The translations under genes and the position numbers were made by a program. DNA of 64,000 nt from Polynucleobacter sp. MWH-UH35A (GTDB lineage: Bacteria; Pseudomonadota; Gammaproteobacteria; Burkholderiales; Burkholderiaceae), in assembly GCF_018687075.1 (NCBI RefSeq), contig NZ_CP061285.1, positions 620,001 to 684,000 on the forward strand. The letters run 5' to 3'. A model generated the notes under the pieces. That model did no database searches and had not been told where the DNA came from. It saw only the letters and a list, made by a program, of their open reading frames with translations. Every line of letters begins with the position of its first letter. The first letter of the stretch is position 1. Positions 10,501 to 17,945 of this stretch are shown here, one piece after another.

Positions 10501-10559
10501 CTGATAGCGTTTGCCAATACTGTGAAGCTAGGGGTATTTGCAGAAAGGGCATGTGGTGA
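7554..10559 (+). CDS. addB: AddB-like subunit: PD-(D/E)XK nuclease with inactivated helicase
   Basis: A 1001-residue protein of the AddB type, partner of the helicase-nuclease encoded just downstream. Together they should resect double-strand DNA ends and load RecA for recombinational repair. The N-terminal two thirds lack a Walker A motif, as in AddB, whose helicase fold is inactive. The C-terminal third is a RecB-family nuclease. SPSAYKALRDCPYRYYV (about residue 710) carries the first Fe-S cysteine and the family P-Y-x-Y signature, VIDYKNQK (about 880) supplies catalytic Asp and Lys, and CQYCEARGIC (about 986) supplies three further cysteines of the 4Fe-4S cluster. The ATG at 7554 has only a weak ribosome site. 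The stop overlaps the next start (GTGA), so the pair is translationally coupled. Confidence 0.9.
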   Translation: MSQPFPIISDQKQPQAWSIVPDSQALTQLAKGIWDCALQTNQRPLVVLSTAGPLIGVRAALEQSRPKDLPNNIAFLPQVISFADWLEAAPGAWKFPKKQSDLERWLSVFANLRKHKTLQAWFKAESEAGAWGLAQAVIDACDSLSEVVIPQLQGELNDLLKTHALDAEVWLKKVELVLDQAIAKAYVGLARNVVDEESAVLLTFWRYLTNLGDPVIRKHLAMAAHMQLAKTIAENQHNNRRPFIWVQTADPKSVDKELIECYLSDYAQFAPVVHVSLCWNSVALWSEALCGLDLEGQIASANPAEQSQVNRNIQANRNDGWRLLVARRFEELAWAATKSIEAHLIAGKKNIALVAQDRLAARRARALLSRLGGALRIRDETGWKLSTTRAAAAFDSWLEVIRSPKEGPSASALLEFLQNPYFDLAHSLNKSPEVCVGLLAQLEDILIASQAKSGWETFLMAIERANKHAASNGGSPNEHLIDLIKFVRHLHVAWQQLSLDCTSAYDVLQKNLVDTGMAGRLEKDAAGKQLLEVLNSFNLSDGIYSKLKMRLPEWLSLLKTVIEEATYEEAGKEAQATLSILPLSSTRLRQFDAVVLVGCDEQQLPAFSEPPLFFSDTLNRYLKSSTIAAQYVQQARDLSQLLASCQSVDFLWQSKSKSGEPLRPSAWIQRLQTQLKDWKAIELKPEVYEGISQPIQMSVGVPDKDLAIPVTVSPSAYKALRDCPYRYYVSSLLGLRKAKEFEEGFDASLAGQTLHALLKTFFQNLKTEEAKSHSPVHEGAEMRRQWMIEHLIKCSEQEFERLISGDARVLGILRDWQKQIPSFIDWQIKRENEGWRYHDAELTVGFTLSLTDQNGVQRDIRISGRADRFDIHQSDSTAAAVIDYKNQKMKRIADRSENLLDDPQLLIYARAASENPSAAHIPGRKVDQAEWVSLKADLDKGEDKAIRAHPVENMPELMTQFSDQITQDLNGLWARKPMQAFAPDSVCQYCEARGICRKGMW

Positions 10560-13500
10560 GCGAAGAATTTAATTACCCCTTAGCGTGTAATCCAGAAAGA
10601 TCTGTGATTGTTTCTGCCTGTGCGGGTAGTGGCAAAACTTGGTTATTGGTAGCTCGCATGATTAGGTTGTTGTTAGCAGGCGCAAAACCACAAGAGATCT
10701 TGGCGCTCACCTTCACGCGTAAGGCTGCGCAAGAGATGCGTGATCGTCTCTATGGATTATTAGAGGAGTTCGCTTCTGCGGATGACGCAATACTCATACA
10801 AGAATTGCAAATCAGAGGGCTGACAAAGGAAGAAGCTACTCTGTTATTGCCACAGGCCAGAGCTCTCTACATCAAGGTCTTATCGAGTCCACAGGCCATT
10901 GTTATTGATACCTTCCATGGCTGGTTTGGGCGCCTCCTTGGCGCAGCCCCTGTATCGGCAGACGTACAACCTGGATTCAATCTGAGGGAAGATGCCAAGC
11001 GTCTACAAGAAGAATGCATGGAGGATTGGTGGGGCAACCTTCCAGAGGATTTAAAGAATCACTATGACGTATTGCTAGCAGAGTTTGGCGCAGTTGAAAC
11101 TCAAAAGTTTTTGATGGGTAATTACAGTCTCTTTAAGCAAAGAGGCGCATGGACTTTTTTTAAAAATGCATGCATTGCTAAGAACTTAAAACCAGTTGAT
11201 TATTTAAACAAAGTCTTGCCTTACCTTAGTCAGAAAAATCCTCTAGAAGAATTTTGGCAGCGCCCCGGTACTAAGAAGGATCTAGAAGTACTCTATAAAT
11301 GCTTTAGTAACGGCACACCAACACAAGTTGGTAAAGCAGGGTATCTCCAAAAAGTCATTGAGCATCATGATGCCAATGGCTTGGTAATGGATATCGCGAA
11401 TGAGTTTCAGACTTACTTTTTGACTCAGTCCAGAACTCCTTTGGCTGATATTGCTAAGACTTCAGCCCCTATGCTGAAGTATTTGGAGAAGACCGGCGGT
11501 GATCCTGCGCAGATTACATCGATTCGTAATGGCTGGGTGGAGGCATATCAGTCATTATTTGCATGGCAAGGTGAGCATCTCATTCGTGAGCTCAATCTAG
11601 CTTGGTTTGCGATGAGTGAAGCAATGCTCGCTCATATGGAAAAAGCCAAAGAGGCTATGCGTGTCCGTGACTTTGATGATTTAGAGATTGGTGTGAGCCA
11701 ATTAATGGCTAGCTCTGCCAACGCCTCTTATTTGCAGGCTCGCTTGGATGCTAAGTACAAACATATTCTGATCGATGAGTTTCAAGACACCAACCCATTG
11801 CAATGGCAAATCTTGCGCTCATGGTTAGATGGGTATGGTGATGATGGTTCGATGCCAAGTGTCTTTATTGTTGGCGATCCCAAACAATCTATCTATCGAT
11901 TCCGCCGCGCTGATCCAAGGCTGTTTGATAGTGCTAGAGATTTTCTAGTGAATAAACTCAATGCAGTAGCTTTGTCACAAAATACAACCCGCAGAAATGC
12001 GCCGGCTATTAACGATGCAGTAAATCAGGTATTTTTGGCGGGTCCTTTGCCAGAGAGCTATCAATTTGCTAAACAATCCACGGCCTGGAAGGCTTTGCAG
12101 AGCGGCCCTATAACAGCGGCTTATACGGAAAATGGCGAAGCGCAATTACTGCCTCTCATTGGGTCGATGGTGCATGAGCAGCCAGAGCGACGCAGTACCG
12201 CTTTTGATGCTGCGATTCAGGATTCCAGTCAAACGAGTGATGTGCAGCAACGTTACGAAGAAGGTAGGCAAATCAGTCGTTTAATTCATCACGTGATTGC
12301 CACACGCCAAGTGATGGATAAAAAAGATGGTCAAGATTATTGGCGCCCAGCAAGAGCAAGTGACTTCATCTTATTGGTGAAGCGTCGTAAATATTTGCCG
12401 CAGTTTGAGAGGGCTTTGCGTGAAGCAGGCTTGGCTTATGACAGTACGCGTTTGGGTGGGCTCCTCAATACCTTGGAAATCGATGACTTGATTGCCTTGC
12501 TTACGGTCCTGGTTTCTCCCCGTCATGATTTGCCATTAGCCCAAGTTTTGCGTAGCCCGATTTTTGGCTTTACTGAAGCGCAGATGCAAGAACTGAGTAT
12601 GACTGTAAATGGCAATCAGCAAGGCTATCGCTGTTGGTGGGATGCTTTGCAGGCCAGTCATAACCCATATATCCAAAAGACTTATCGGTATTTGGAGCAC
12701 TGGCGCAGGCTAGGCGAGGTATTGCCCGTACATGACTTGCTAGATTTGATTTATCACGAGAGTAATTTGCGTGTGCGCTATGCTGTTGCCGCTCAAAATC
12801 TGGCAAGGGCACAAGTCTTGGCCAACCTAGACGCCTTTATAGAGCTTGCATTAAATCAAGATGGGGGCCGTTACCCAAGCTTAACTCGATTCATTGATGA
12901 GATGAATGCGATGCGTCGTGGCGAGGATGATGAAACGCCAGATGAGGGTGATGTAGAGGCAGAAGTCGATGTCGGCGAGGACATTGGTCAAGCGGATGAG
13001 CAAAGCGAGATGTCAGAAGAGGACCGTCATAAACGCGTCCGTTTAATGACGATTCATGGGGCCAAGGGGCTGGAAGCGCCTTTTGTCATCTTGGTCGATG
13101 CAAATAATACTGAGTGGCGCGCACCGCATCGCGGAGTTTTATTGGACTGGTCATCCGAGCAATCAAGTCCGACCCATCTTTCTCTATACACGAAGAAGAC
13201 GCTTACAGGTGAGCGTAGCGTTATTTTCAATAACGAGAATGAAGTTAGTCAAAATGAAAATTGGAACTTGCTTTATGTCGCTATGACTAGGGCTAAGCAG
13301 GGTCTATGGATCAGCGGTGCTGCAGGCAATACCAAAAGCGGCATTAATGAGCGCTCTTGGTATGGAAGAGCTTTAGCCGCAGGTATTCCGGTTTTGGATA
13401 TGAGTGATCTTAGCCAAGAAGATACCCCTGAATTTGAAGAAGAGATTAAAGCAGAGCTAGGAAGCATGTCCTTTAAGATTGACCACTTTCAGACTGCGTG

Positions 13501-14077
13501 GGATCAAGCGAAGACCAGTTACCAAAATTCGATTGCAAAGATTGAAAGTGGCGCGCTAGCGAAGGAGCTTGCGGAAAAATTGTTGGAGCAAGAAAAAGAA
13601 ATGCCTGATCCAGAAATCCTAGAAGAGGGCACAAACTTCCACAAACTGCTTGAGTTCCTCACCCCAGACTCTAGCAGTCAAATAAAGCCACCCATGCCAA
13701 GCGAGCAAGAGCTTATGAATTGGCTGGGTGTAGATGCGGAGCATGCAAAAAGGCTGCTTACTCGCACGCAAACGGTAATCGAGGCCCCAGAGCTCAAGCC
13801 TTACCTAACATCTGGCGAATGGGTTCAGGCCTGGAATGAGTTAGACATTGCCAGTCAAGAAGGCAAGAGCTATCGCATGGATCGCTTGGTGGAGCTTGAT
13901 GATCACTTGGCGATCATCGATTACAAACTCACGATTCCAGAAGTGGGTAGTGAAAAGTATGAGAGCTACCGCAAGCAGTTACAAGGCTATCAAGCCGAAC
14001 TTACGCGTATCAGGGGAGATAAGCCCAACAAGGCTTACTTGATTTCATCTAGGGGTGAGATGGTGGAAGTGAAGTAA
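10556..14077 (+). CDS. addA: AddA-like UvrD/RecB helicase-nuclease
   Basis: About 1173 residues, with a superfamily 1A helicase fused to a C-terminal RecB-type nuclease. Visible motifs are Walker A ACAGSGKT (about residue 22), motif Ia LTFTRKAAQEMRDRL, motif II ILIDEFQDTNPLQW (about 404), motif III VGDPKQSIYRFRRAD, motif V MTIHGAKGLEAPFVIL (about 830) and motif VI YVAMTRAKQGLW. The nuclease half has GTNFHKLLEFL (about 1024) and AIIDYKL (about 1119) with catalytic Asp and Lys. I chose the GTG at 10556, which overlaps the addB stop and follows AGAAAGGG. A GTG at 10553 and a TTG at 10538 are alternatives. With AddB it forms an AddAB complex that does the job of RecBCD. An acidic insert of about 40 residues (12925-13020) precedes motif V. 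Confidence 0.95.
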   Translation: MSEEFNYPLACNPERSVIVSACAGSGKTWLLVARMIRLLLAGAKPQEILALTFTRKAAQEMRDRLYGLLEEFASADDAILIQELQIRGLTKEEATLLLPQARALYIKVLSSPQAIVIDTFHGWFGRLLGAAPVSADVQPGFNLREDAKRLQEECMEDWWGNLPEDLKNHYDVLLAEFGAVETQKFLMGNYSLFKQRGAWTFFKNACIAKNLKPVDYLNKVLPYLSQKNPLEEFWQRPGTKKDLEVLYKCFSNGTPTQVGKAGYLQKVIEHHDANGLVMDIANEFQTYFLTQSRTPLADIAKTSAPMLKYLEKTGGDPAQITSIRNGWVEAYQSLFAWQGEHLIRELNLAWFAMSEAMLAHMEKAKEAMRVRDFDDLEIGVSQLMASSANASYLQARLDAKYKHILIDEFQDTNPLQWQILRSWLDGYGDDGSMPSVFIVGDPKQSIYRFRRADPRLFDSARDFLVNKLNAVALSQNTTRRNAPAINDAVNQVFLAGPLPESYQFAKQSTAWKALQSGPITAAYTENGEAQLLPLIGSMVHEQPERRSTAFDAAIQDSSQTSDVQQRYEEGRQISRLIHHVIATRQVMDKKDGQDYWRPARASDFILLVKRRKYLPQFERALREAGLAYDSTRLGGLLNTLEIDDLIALLTVLVSPRHDLPLAQVLRSPIFGFTEAQMQELSMTVNGNQQGYRCWWDALQASHNPYIQKTYRYLEHWRRLGEVLPVHDLLDLIYHESNLRVRYAVAAQNLARAQVLANLDAFIELALNQDGGRYPSLTRFIDEMNAMRRGEDDETPDEGDVEAEVDVGEDIGQADEQSEMSEEDRHKRVRLMTIHGAKGLEAPFVILVDANNTEWRAPHRGVLLDWSSEQSSPTHLSLYTKKTLTGERSVIFNNENEVSQNENWNLLYVAMTRAKQGLWISGAAGNTKSGINERSWYGRALAAGIPVLDMSDLSQEDTPEFEEEIKAELGSMSFKIDHFQTAWDQAKTSYQNSIAKIESGALAKELAEKLLEQEKEMPDPEILEEGTNFHKLLEFLTPDSSSQIKPPMPSEQELMNWLGVDAEHAKRLLTRTQTVIEAPELKPYLTSGEWVQAWNELDIASQEGKSYRMDRLVELDDHLAIIDYKLTIPEVGSEKYESYRKQLQGYQAELTRIRGDKPNKAYLISSRGEMVEVK

Positions 14078-14094
14078 GTGGCAAGGCGTTGATA

Positions 14095-14295
14095 TTAGGC
14101 GGTATCTTTGGGTTTGTTGTCGATCAATTTGCCATTGGTCCTGTTAACCACTGGTCTGGTTCTGCCACGAACTAATCGATGCTTAATTTCACTCCACTCT
14201 TCATCTGTCATAGGCAGGTTATCGGGGTCAGATAGAGCGGCCTTAGTAATTGCAGCATCCTCTTCAGCGCTCGGTCTAATTAGTTTTTTCTTCAT
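14095..14295 (-). CDS. Small BrnA-like antitoxin protein, orphan
   Basis: A 66-residue protein starting MKKKLIRPSAEEDAAITKAA, followed by DPDNLPMTDEEW and a basic segment RLVRGRTRP. The RPS-x-EED-AAI...DPD...DEE pattern with a basic RGR tail resembles BrnA-family antitoxins, which neutralise the RelE-fold ribonuclease BrnT and bind DNA. No BrnT-like gene lies next to it, so it would be an orphan or have another role. The ATG at 14293-14295 has AAGGT upstream. It is convergent with addA (17 bases apart). The family assignment is by eye and moderate; the reading frame itself looks real. Confidence 0.55.
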   Translation of the reverse strand: MKKKLIRPSAEEDAAITKAALSDPDNLPMTDEEWSEIKHRLVRGRTRPVVNRTNGKLIDNKPKDTA

Positions 14296-14385
14296 TGGTA
14301 TACCTTGTTGGGGGTAGGTATATTAGCGAATGAATATATCCATAGAAATTATGGGAATAGGGGCATAAAGCACTATCATCTCGAT

Positions 14386-14511
14386 ATGGAACGCTTTCCC
14401 ATCATCATCGAACTTGTAGAGGTTGCTCAGCCTTGGCTGTATCGCGTCAGCATTTATCTTTCAAATGCTTTCGTGGATGACCCAGCGATTCTGGCATTTG
14501 CTTTTTGCTAA
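14386..14511 (+). pseudogene. Possible remnant of a TerC-family membrane protein
   Basis: A 41-codon open frame beginning MERFPIIIEL and ending with DPAILAF. TerC-family membrane proteins end with a segment close to RFP-(I/F)-(I/V)...LGW..GE...DPA. In another frame of the same bases a stretch reads LSLGCIASAF, so small insertions or deletions could have broken an older sequence. A strong terminator follows directly at 14532. This could equally be a small unrelated peptide or non-coding DNA. I list it as a weak remnant. The rest of the 350-base gap before umuD holds only the terminator and the SOS promoter. Confidence 0.2.
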
Positions 14512-14531
14512 GGGCAAAACAACCCTGACAA

Positions 14532-14552
14532 GCCACCTGCGGGTGGTTTTTT
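14532..14552 (+). terminator. Rho-independent terminator
   Basis: CCACC-TGC-GGGTGG followed by TTTTTT on the plus strand. It ends whatever is transcribed through 14386-14511 and isolates the umuD promoter. Confidence 0.8.
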
Positions 14553-14603
14553 GTTGCCTAAATTTTGAGCAAATAGCCCCAAAACAACAAAAAGAACTTC
14601 ATT

Positions 14604-14640
14604 TTTGCGGTTTTTATATATACTGTATAAACATACAGTA
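14604..14640 (+). promoter_or_regulatory. SOS (LexA) box and promoter of umuDC
   Basis: The palindrome at 14621-14640 is TACTGT-N8-ACAGTA, a full match to the CTGT-N8-ACAG LexA box of gamma- and betaproteobacteria. It contains a -10-like TATAAA (14626-14631), with a weak -35 TTGCGG at 14604-14609 and 16 bases between them. Transcription should start at about 14638. The umuD ATG is only 11 bases after the box, so the leader is very short and no Shine-Dalgarno sequence is visible. LexA bound here would block the polymerase, so the operon should be induced by DNA damage. Confidence 0.92.
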
Positions 14641-14651
14641 CATTAGTAACT

Positions 14652-15146
14652 ATGACGCAAGTAATGAACCCCGCAAAAGCAACCTTAAGCCAGGCACCAC
14701 AAGCCTTGGCAGGGCATTTTGCTGCCTATGAGCTCAAGCTTCTAAGCCACCGGATTTCAGCTGGGTTCCCTAGTCCAGCGGCAGATTACGCTGAAGATGG
14801 CCTGGATCTGAATCATTACCTTGTTCAAAACAAGCCAGCCACTTTTATGTTCACCGTGAAGGGCGATTCGATGCTGGGCGCAGGCATTTGCGACGGCGAC
14901 AAGGTAGTTGTTGATAAGGCGCTCAAACCAAAACATAAAGACATCGTTGTAGCGGTCGTCAATGGTGAGTACACCATCAAGCGTCTTTATCAATTGCGCG
15001 GCCGCATTGAACTCCAGCCAGAAAACCCAAGCTATCAGCCCATCACCTTTAGCGAGGGTAGTGAGTTGCAAATCTGGGGCGTGGTCGTTGGGGTGGTGCG
15101 TAAGTACAGCAATGCTAGTGCTAGATACAACAAAGAGGGGAAGTGA
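14652..15146 (+). CDS. umuD: Error-prone polymerase V subunit UmuD
   Basis: A 164-residue LexA-like S24 protein. Its RecA-stimulated self-cleavage activates UmuC for translesion synthesis. The cleavage site Ala37-Gly38 lies in SAGFPSPAADY. The catalytic serine is Ser73 (KGDSML) and the lysine is Lys110 (YTIKRL), 37 residues apart exactly as in E. coli UmuD. The C-terminus ends in the usual GVVVGVVRKY strand. It is about 25 residues longer than E. coli UmuD, mostly at the N-terminus. The ATG at 14652 lies almost directly after the SOS box; an ATG at 14664 is the alternative and would shorten that extension. One base separates its stop from the umuC ATG. Confidence 0.96.
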   Translation: MTQVMNPAKATLSQAPQALAGHFAAYELKLLSHRISAGFPSPAADYAEDGLDLNHYLVQNKPATFMFTVKGDSMLGAGICDGDKVVVDKALKPKHKDIVVAVVNGEYTIKRLYQLRGRIELQPENPSYQPITFSEGSELQIWGVVVGVVRKYSNASARYNKEGK

Positions 15147-15147
15147 G

Positions 15148-16473
15148 ATGAGTGCAAATTCGCAAACTACATCAAGCCCATTAACTCCACTCTTCGCTCT
15201 CGTTGATGTAAATAATTTCTACGTTTCTTGCGAGCGGGTATTTCAGCCTAAATTAGAAAATGTGCCAATGGTCGTGCTCTCCAATAACGATGGCTGCGCT
15301 GTAGCACGTAGTGCTGAAGTCAAAGCGCTCGGCGTAAAGATGGGAACACCTTGGTTTCAGATGACGGATCTGGCGAAGAAGCATGGCATCTTGGCTCAAT
15401 CATCGAACTACACGCTGTATGGCGATATGAGTAGCCGCGTAGTGCAAGTGCTGAGAACGTTTACCCCCAATCTGGAGGTCTACAGCATCGACGAGAGTTT
15501 TTTGCAAATCGAAACTGTTCTCAAGCAATACCAAGACACCATTGAGTTAGGTCAAAAGATCAAACAGCAAGTTAAAGATACTACCGGCTTACCTGTCTGC
15601 GTTGGTATTGGTGCCAGCAAGACATTAGCAAAGCTGGCCAATCACTTAGCTAAAAAGCATAAGCAGTTTGTTGGTGTATGTGATGTGAATGCCATGGCAA
15701 AAGAAGGGCTCTATCAATGGATGAGCGAGACTGAAGTGGGTGAGGTGTGGGGTGTTGGTAAACAAATCGCCAAGAAACTCAAAGCCCAAAATATTCAGAG
15801 CGTATTTGATCTCTTGCAAGCCTCGCCACAAGCAATGCGTCAACAGTTTGGTGTAGTCATGGAGCGTCTCTGTTATGAGTTGCGCGGCACATCCTGCTTG
15901 CAACTAGAGGAGGTGGCGCCAGCTAAACAACAGATCATTGCTTCGCGCAGTTTTGGAAAGCTGGTTACTAGCCAGGTAGAGCTTGCGGAATCGGTGGCCA
16001 CGCATGTAGCCCGAGCAGCGGAAAAGCTCAGAACGCAAAACAGTACTTCGGGCGCGCTCACGGTATTTATTCAGACCAATCCGTTTAAGCAAAACGAACC
16101 ACAACATCATCAAAGCATCACGATTCCATTGGCTGACCCAACAGATAACACACTGACATTAACCAATGCAGCCTTGGCAGGCCTTAAGCAAATCTATCAA
16201 GCGAACTTTCGCTACAAGAAGGCTGGGGTCATTTTGAATCTGATTAGTGATAAGCCCACAGCCCAGCAATCTTTGTTTGACGATATCGAAACCAAAGGCA
16301 AATCTGCACACCTCATGAAGGCGGTAGATGAAATCAATACTCGCTTTGGTAATGCGGCCGTTCGATCTGCAGCCTCAGGAACTAATAGCACTAAAGAAGA
16401 GTGGCAGATGAGATCAGGCAATAGATCGCCGAACTACACCACGCGCTGGGATGAGTTGCCAATCGCACGGTGA
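15148..16473 (+). CDS. umuC: Error-prone polymerase V catalytic subunit UmuC
   Basis: A 441-residue Y-family DNA polymerase. Motifs are FALVDVNNFYVSCERVF with the first catalytic Asp, the steric-gate region NNDGCAVARS, and YSIDESFL with the catalytic Asp-Glu pair. A helix-hairpin-helix (GVGKQIAKKLKAQNI) and the little-finger domain with a UmuC-type C-terminal extension (QQSLFD, a candidate beta-clamp-binding motif) follow. The chosen ATG at 15148 lies one base after the umuD stop and follows GAGGGGAAG. A longer in-frame reading from 14962 would run through umuD and is rejected. With UmuD' it makes polymerase V, which copies damaged DNA at the cost of mutation. Confidence 0.97.
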   Translation: MSANSQTTSSPLTPLFALVDVNNFYVSCERVFQPKLENVPMVVLSNNDGCAVARSAEVKALGVKMGTPWFQMTDLAKKHGILAQSSNYTLYGDMSSRVVQVLRTFTPNLEVYSIDESFLQIETVLKQYQDTIELGQKIKQQVKDTTGLPVCVGIGASKTLAKLANHLAKKHKQFVGVCDVNAMAKEGLYQWMSETEVGEVWGVGKQIAKKLKAQNIQSVFDLLQASPQAMRQQFGVVMERLCYELRGTSCLQLEEVAPAKQQIIASRSFGKLVTSQVELAESVATHVARAAEKLRTQNSTSGALTVFIQTNPFKQNEPQHHQSITIPLADPTDNTLTLTNAALAGLKQIYQANFRYKKAGVILNLISDKPTAQQSLFDDIETKGKSAHLMKAVDEINTRFGNAAVRSAASGTNSTKEEWQMRSGNRSPNYTTRWDELPIAR

Positions 16474-16512
16474 AAAACATGAAATATTTAAATAAAAACC
16501 ACCATTTTTTAC

Positions 16513-16531
16513 AAGCTCATTTCGTGAGCTT
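16513..16531 (+). promoter_or_regulatory. GCTCA-N5-TGAGC palindrome upstream of small membrane gene
   Basis: Perfect 7-base arms AAGCTCA and TGAGCTT around five bases. TCTGAAT begins 14 bases after the TGAGC core (16544). The same core and the same 14-base spacing to a TCT(T)GA element occur at 22719 and 24092. It lies 66 bases before the ATG at 16598. It could also act as a weak terminator of umuC, but the T run is only three bases. Confidence 0.55.
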
Positions 16532-16597
16532 TAAGTCAATTATTCTGAATTCATAGCAGTAGATAGCAAAAACCAAATAGCAAAAAAGGAGAAATAA

Positions 16598-16741
16598 ATG
16601 AACACAATCAGCAACTTGATGAATAACTTTAACGGCATCTCATTGGCAGTGATCATGATCCTGTCTTACTGCGCAGTGTTGAAAAACACCAAGCGTAATG
16701 AAGCTGAAACAAAACAGATCTTTAATCGCAGATATCAGTAA
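16598..16741 (+). CDS. 47-residue membrane protein
   Basis: A 47-codon gene starting MNTISNLMNNFNGISLAVIM, with one membrane helix at about residues 13-28 (ISLAVIMILSYCAV) and a basic, polar tail (KNTKRNEAETKQIFNRR). The start has a strong ribosome site (AAAAAAGGAGAAATA). This makes it a convincing gene despite its size. The shared palindrome lies upstream and a long bidirectional hairpin downstream, so it is a single-gene unit. The function is unknown. The expected topology is an N-terminus outside or short, with the basic tail in the cytoplasm. Confidence 0.7.
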   Translation: MNTISNLMNNFNGISLAVIMILSYCAVLKNTKRNEAETKQIFNRRYQ

Positions 16742-16794
16742 AAAATATCAGCGGTAGTAGTAAGCGAAAAAAGCGGTAGGCAGTAAAAGTAGAG

Positions 16795-16826
16795 GGGGAT
16801 AAGGGAATCACGGATTCCTTATTCCC
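16795..16826. terminator. Bidirectional terminator hairpin
   Basis: A stem of about 14 bp with one bulge (GGG-GATAAG-GGAATC against GATTCC-TTATT-CCC) and a three-base loop. T-rich sequence follows on both strands. It sits between the small membrane gene (plus) and the antitoxin gene (minus), which converge here. Confidence 0.65.
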
Positions 16827-16835
16827 TTACTCTTT

Positions 16836-17123
16836 TTAGGCGGCCTTTAGTTCAAACTTAATTCTCTTTCCTAGGGCGGTTGCTGCACTGGCTAAGGTAA
16901 TTAAAGTAAGGCTAGTATCGGTTTCATTAAGAAGGCGATTTAAGGCGGCGCGACTAGTGTGCATTCTCTTGGCCATAGAAGTCTTCGTGATGCGTTGTTT
17001 CTCCATCTCCCGTTCGATTTGCCAGGCAATTACACGTTTTACTGCCACGGCAGTAGAGTGTTCAAGCAGCGATTCATCTTTTAAAAATTCATCAAAATTA
17101 CTGCCAATATGTTTTTTCTTCAT
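16836..17123 (-). CDS. HigA-type XRE antitoxin
   Basis: A 95-residue protein with a C-terminal helix-turn-helix: KTSMAKRMHTSRAALNRLLN (about residues 47-66) followed by TLITLASAATALGKRIKFEL, the usual XRE tail. It is encoded after, and overlaps by four bases (ATGA), a RelE/Gp49-type toxin gene. This reversed order (toxin first) is typical of HigBA systems. The antitoxin should bind the toxin and repress the shared promoter, where an inverted repeat is visible at 17477-17492. Confidence 0.88.
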   Translation of the reverse strand: MKKKHIGSNFDEFLKDESLLEHSTAVAVKRVIAWQIEREMEKQRITKTSMAKRMHTSRAALNRLLNETDTSLTLITLASAATALGKRIKFELKAA

Positions 17124-17467
17124 AATTCTCTCCTTAACAGCTTTACTCTAGTTCTTGCTAAATCTAAATCAGGCTTTGGCATCTTTTGTTGTTTCTTGAT
17201 GAATCCATGTATTAAAACCATGGTGTTGCCATTAAGAAGAAATAGAATTCTGGCAATTCCATTACTTAGTTTGCTGCGCACTTCCCAAAGTTCGCCATCA
17301 ATATGTCTCACAAGAGGCATGCCAAGCGGCCAGCCAAATTGAATTGTTTTTATATCTTCACCTATCACCTTTTTATCCTTAGGGCTTAGTAATTGAAGCC
17401 ATTGCCTAACAGGCTCATTGCCAACTTCGGTCTTAAAAAAGTACACATCTAGTATTGGTCTCTTCAT
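17120..17467 (-). CDS. HigB-type toxin, phage-derived Gp49-like (RelE superfamily)
   Basis: A 115-residue protein of the Gp49-like HigB family of RelE-fold mRNA interferases. Family marks are PVRQWLQLLSPKDKKVIGED, GWPLGMPLVRHIDGELWEVR and RILFLLNGNTMVLIHGFIKK, with the basic residues K/R that cleave ribosome-bound mRNA in this fold. The ATG at 17465-17467 opens the operon. The XRE antitoxin follows with an ATGA overlap. The toxin would inhibit translation when the antitoxin is degraded. Confidence 0.88.
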   Translation of the reverse strand: MKRPILDVYFFKTEVGNEPVRQWLQLLSPKDKKVIGEDIKTIQFGWPLGMPLVRHIDGELWEVRSKLSNGIARILFLLNGNTMVLIHGFIKKQQKMPKPDLDLARTRVKLLRREL

Positions 17468-17476
17468 CCATAGAGC

Positions 17477-17492
17477 GTATCAATAATGATAC
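17477..17492. promoter_or_regulatory. Candidate operator of the first HigBA locus
   Basis: The inverted repeat GTATCA-ATAA-TGATAC lies nine bases upstream of the toxin ATG. A short perfect palindrome at this place is typical of sites bound by the XRE antitoxin for autoregulation. Confidence 0.5.
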
Positions 17493-17597
17493 ATATATTA
17501 CATCAGAAATTACTGAAATCTTTGTAGGGGAGGTCAACTACTAGAGTTCTACAATGAGAGGGTGAGATTTGAAGAGATAGCCCAGTAGGATCAAATT

Positions 17598-17945
17598 TTG
17601 TCTATAAACCCCTGTTTTGAATGTGGCATGTGCTGCCAGTATTTCCGGGTAAGTTTTTATCATGGAGAAATTGCAGGCAATGGTGCAGGCACCGTTCCTG
17701 AAGAACTCACATCCAGAGTCTCAACGCACCTAGCATGTATGAAGGGTACAGAGAAGGGTCATGCGCCTTGTATAGCACTTCGCTACACCGAGAAAGATGG
17801 TTATCGCTGTTCTATTTATGAACAGCGTTCAAGCACCTGCAGATCGTTTAATGTTCTGAACGAAGATGGCACGATCAATGAAGAATGCCAAAAGCTACAG
17901 CAGATTGCTAAACAGAAAAAGCAACAAAAACTACCAACTATTTAG
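17598..17945 (+). CDS. YkgJ-family cysteine cluster protein
   Basis: A 115-residue protein with the metal-binding CxxCxxxCC-type domain: CFECGMCCQYF at residues 6-16, then C in HLACMKG, APCIAL, YRCSIYEQR and STCRSF. The Y-C-x-I-Y...R...C-R sequence is the conserved second half of this putative zinc- or iron-binding family. The function is unproven. The start is TTG at 17598 with AGGA nine bases upstream, and no in-frame ATG precedes the first cysteines. The C-terminal 20 residues are Lys/Gln-rich. The last 8 bases overlap the end of the convergent exonuclease gene. Confidence 0.85.
   Translation: MSINPCFECGMCCQYFRVSFYHGEIAGNGAGTVPEELTSRVSTHLACMKGTEKGHAPCIALRYTEKDGYRCSIYEQRSSTCRSFNVLNEDGTINEECQKLQQIAKQKKQQKLPTI

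Noticed and set aside
14962-15147. In-frame N-terminal extension of umuC running through umuD
   Set aside because: It has no ribosome site and reads across umuD in another frame; ATG 15148 with GAGGGGAAG upstream is clear.
16513-16531. Palindrome as the intrinsic terminator of umuC
   Set aside because: Only three T follow and near-identical palindromes occur upstream of unrelated genes, so a regulatory role fits better. A weak terminator role is not excluded.
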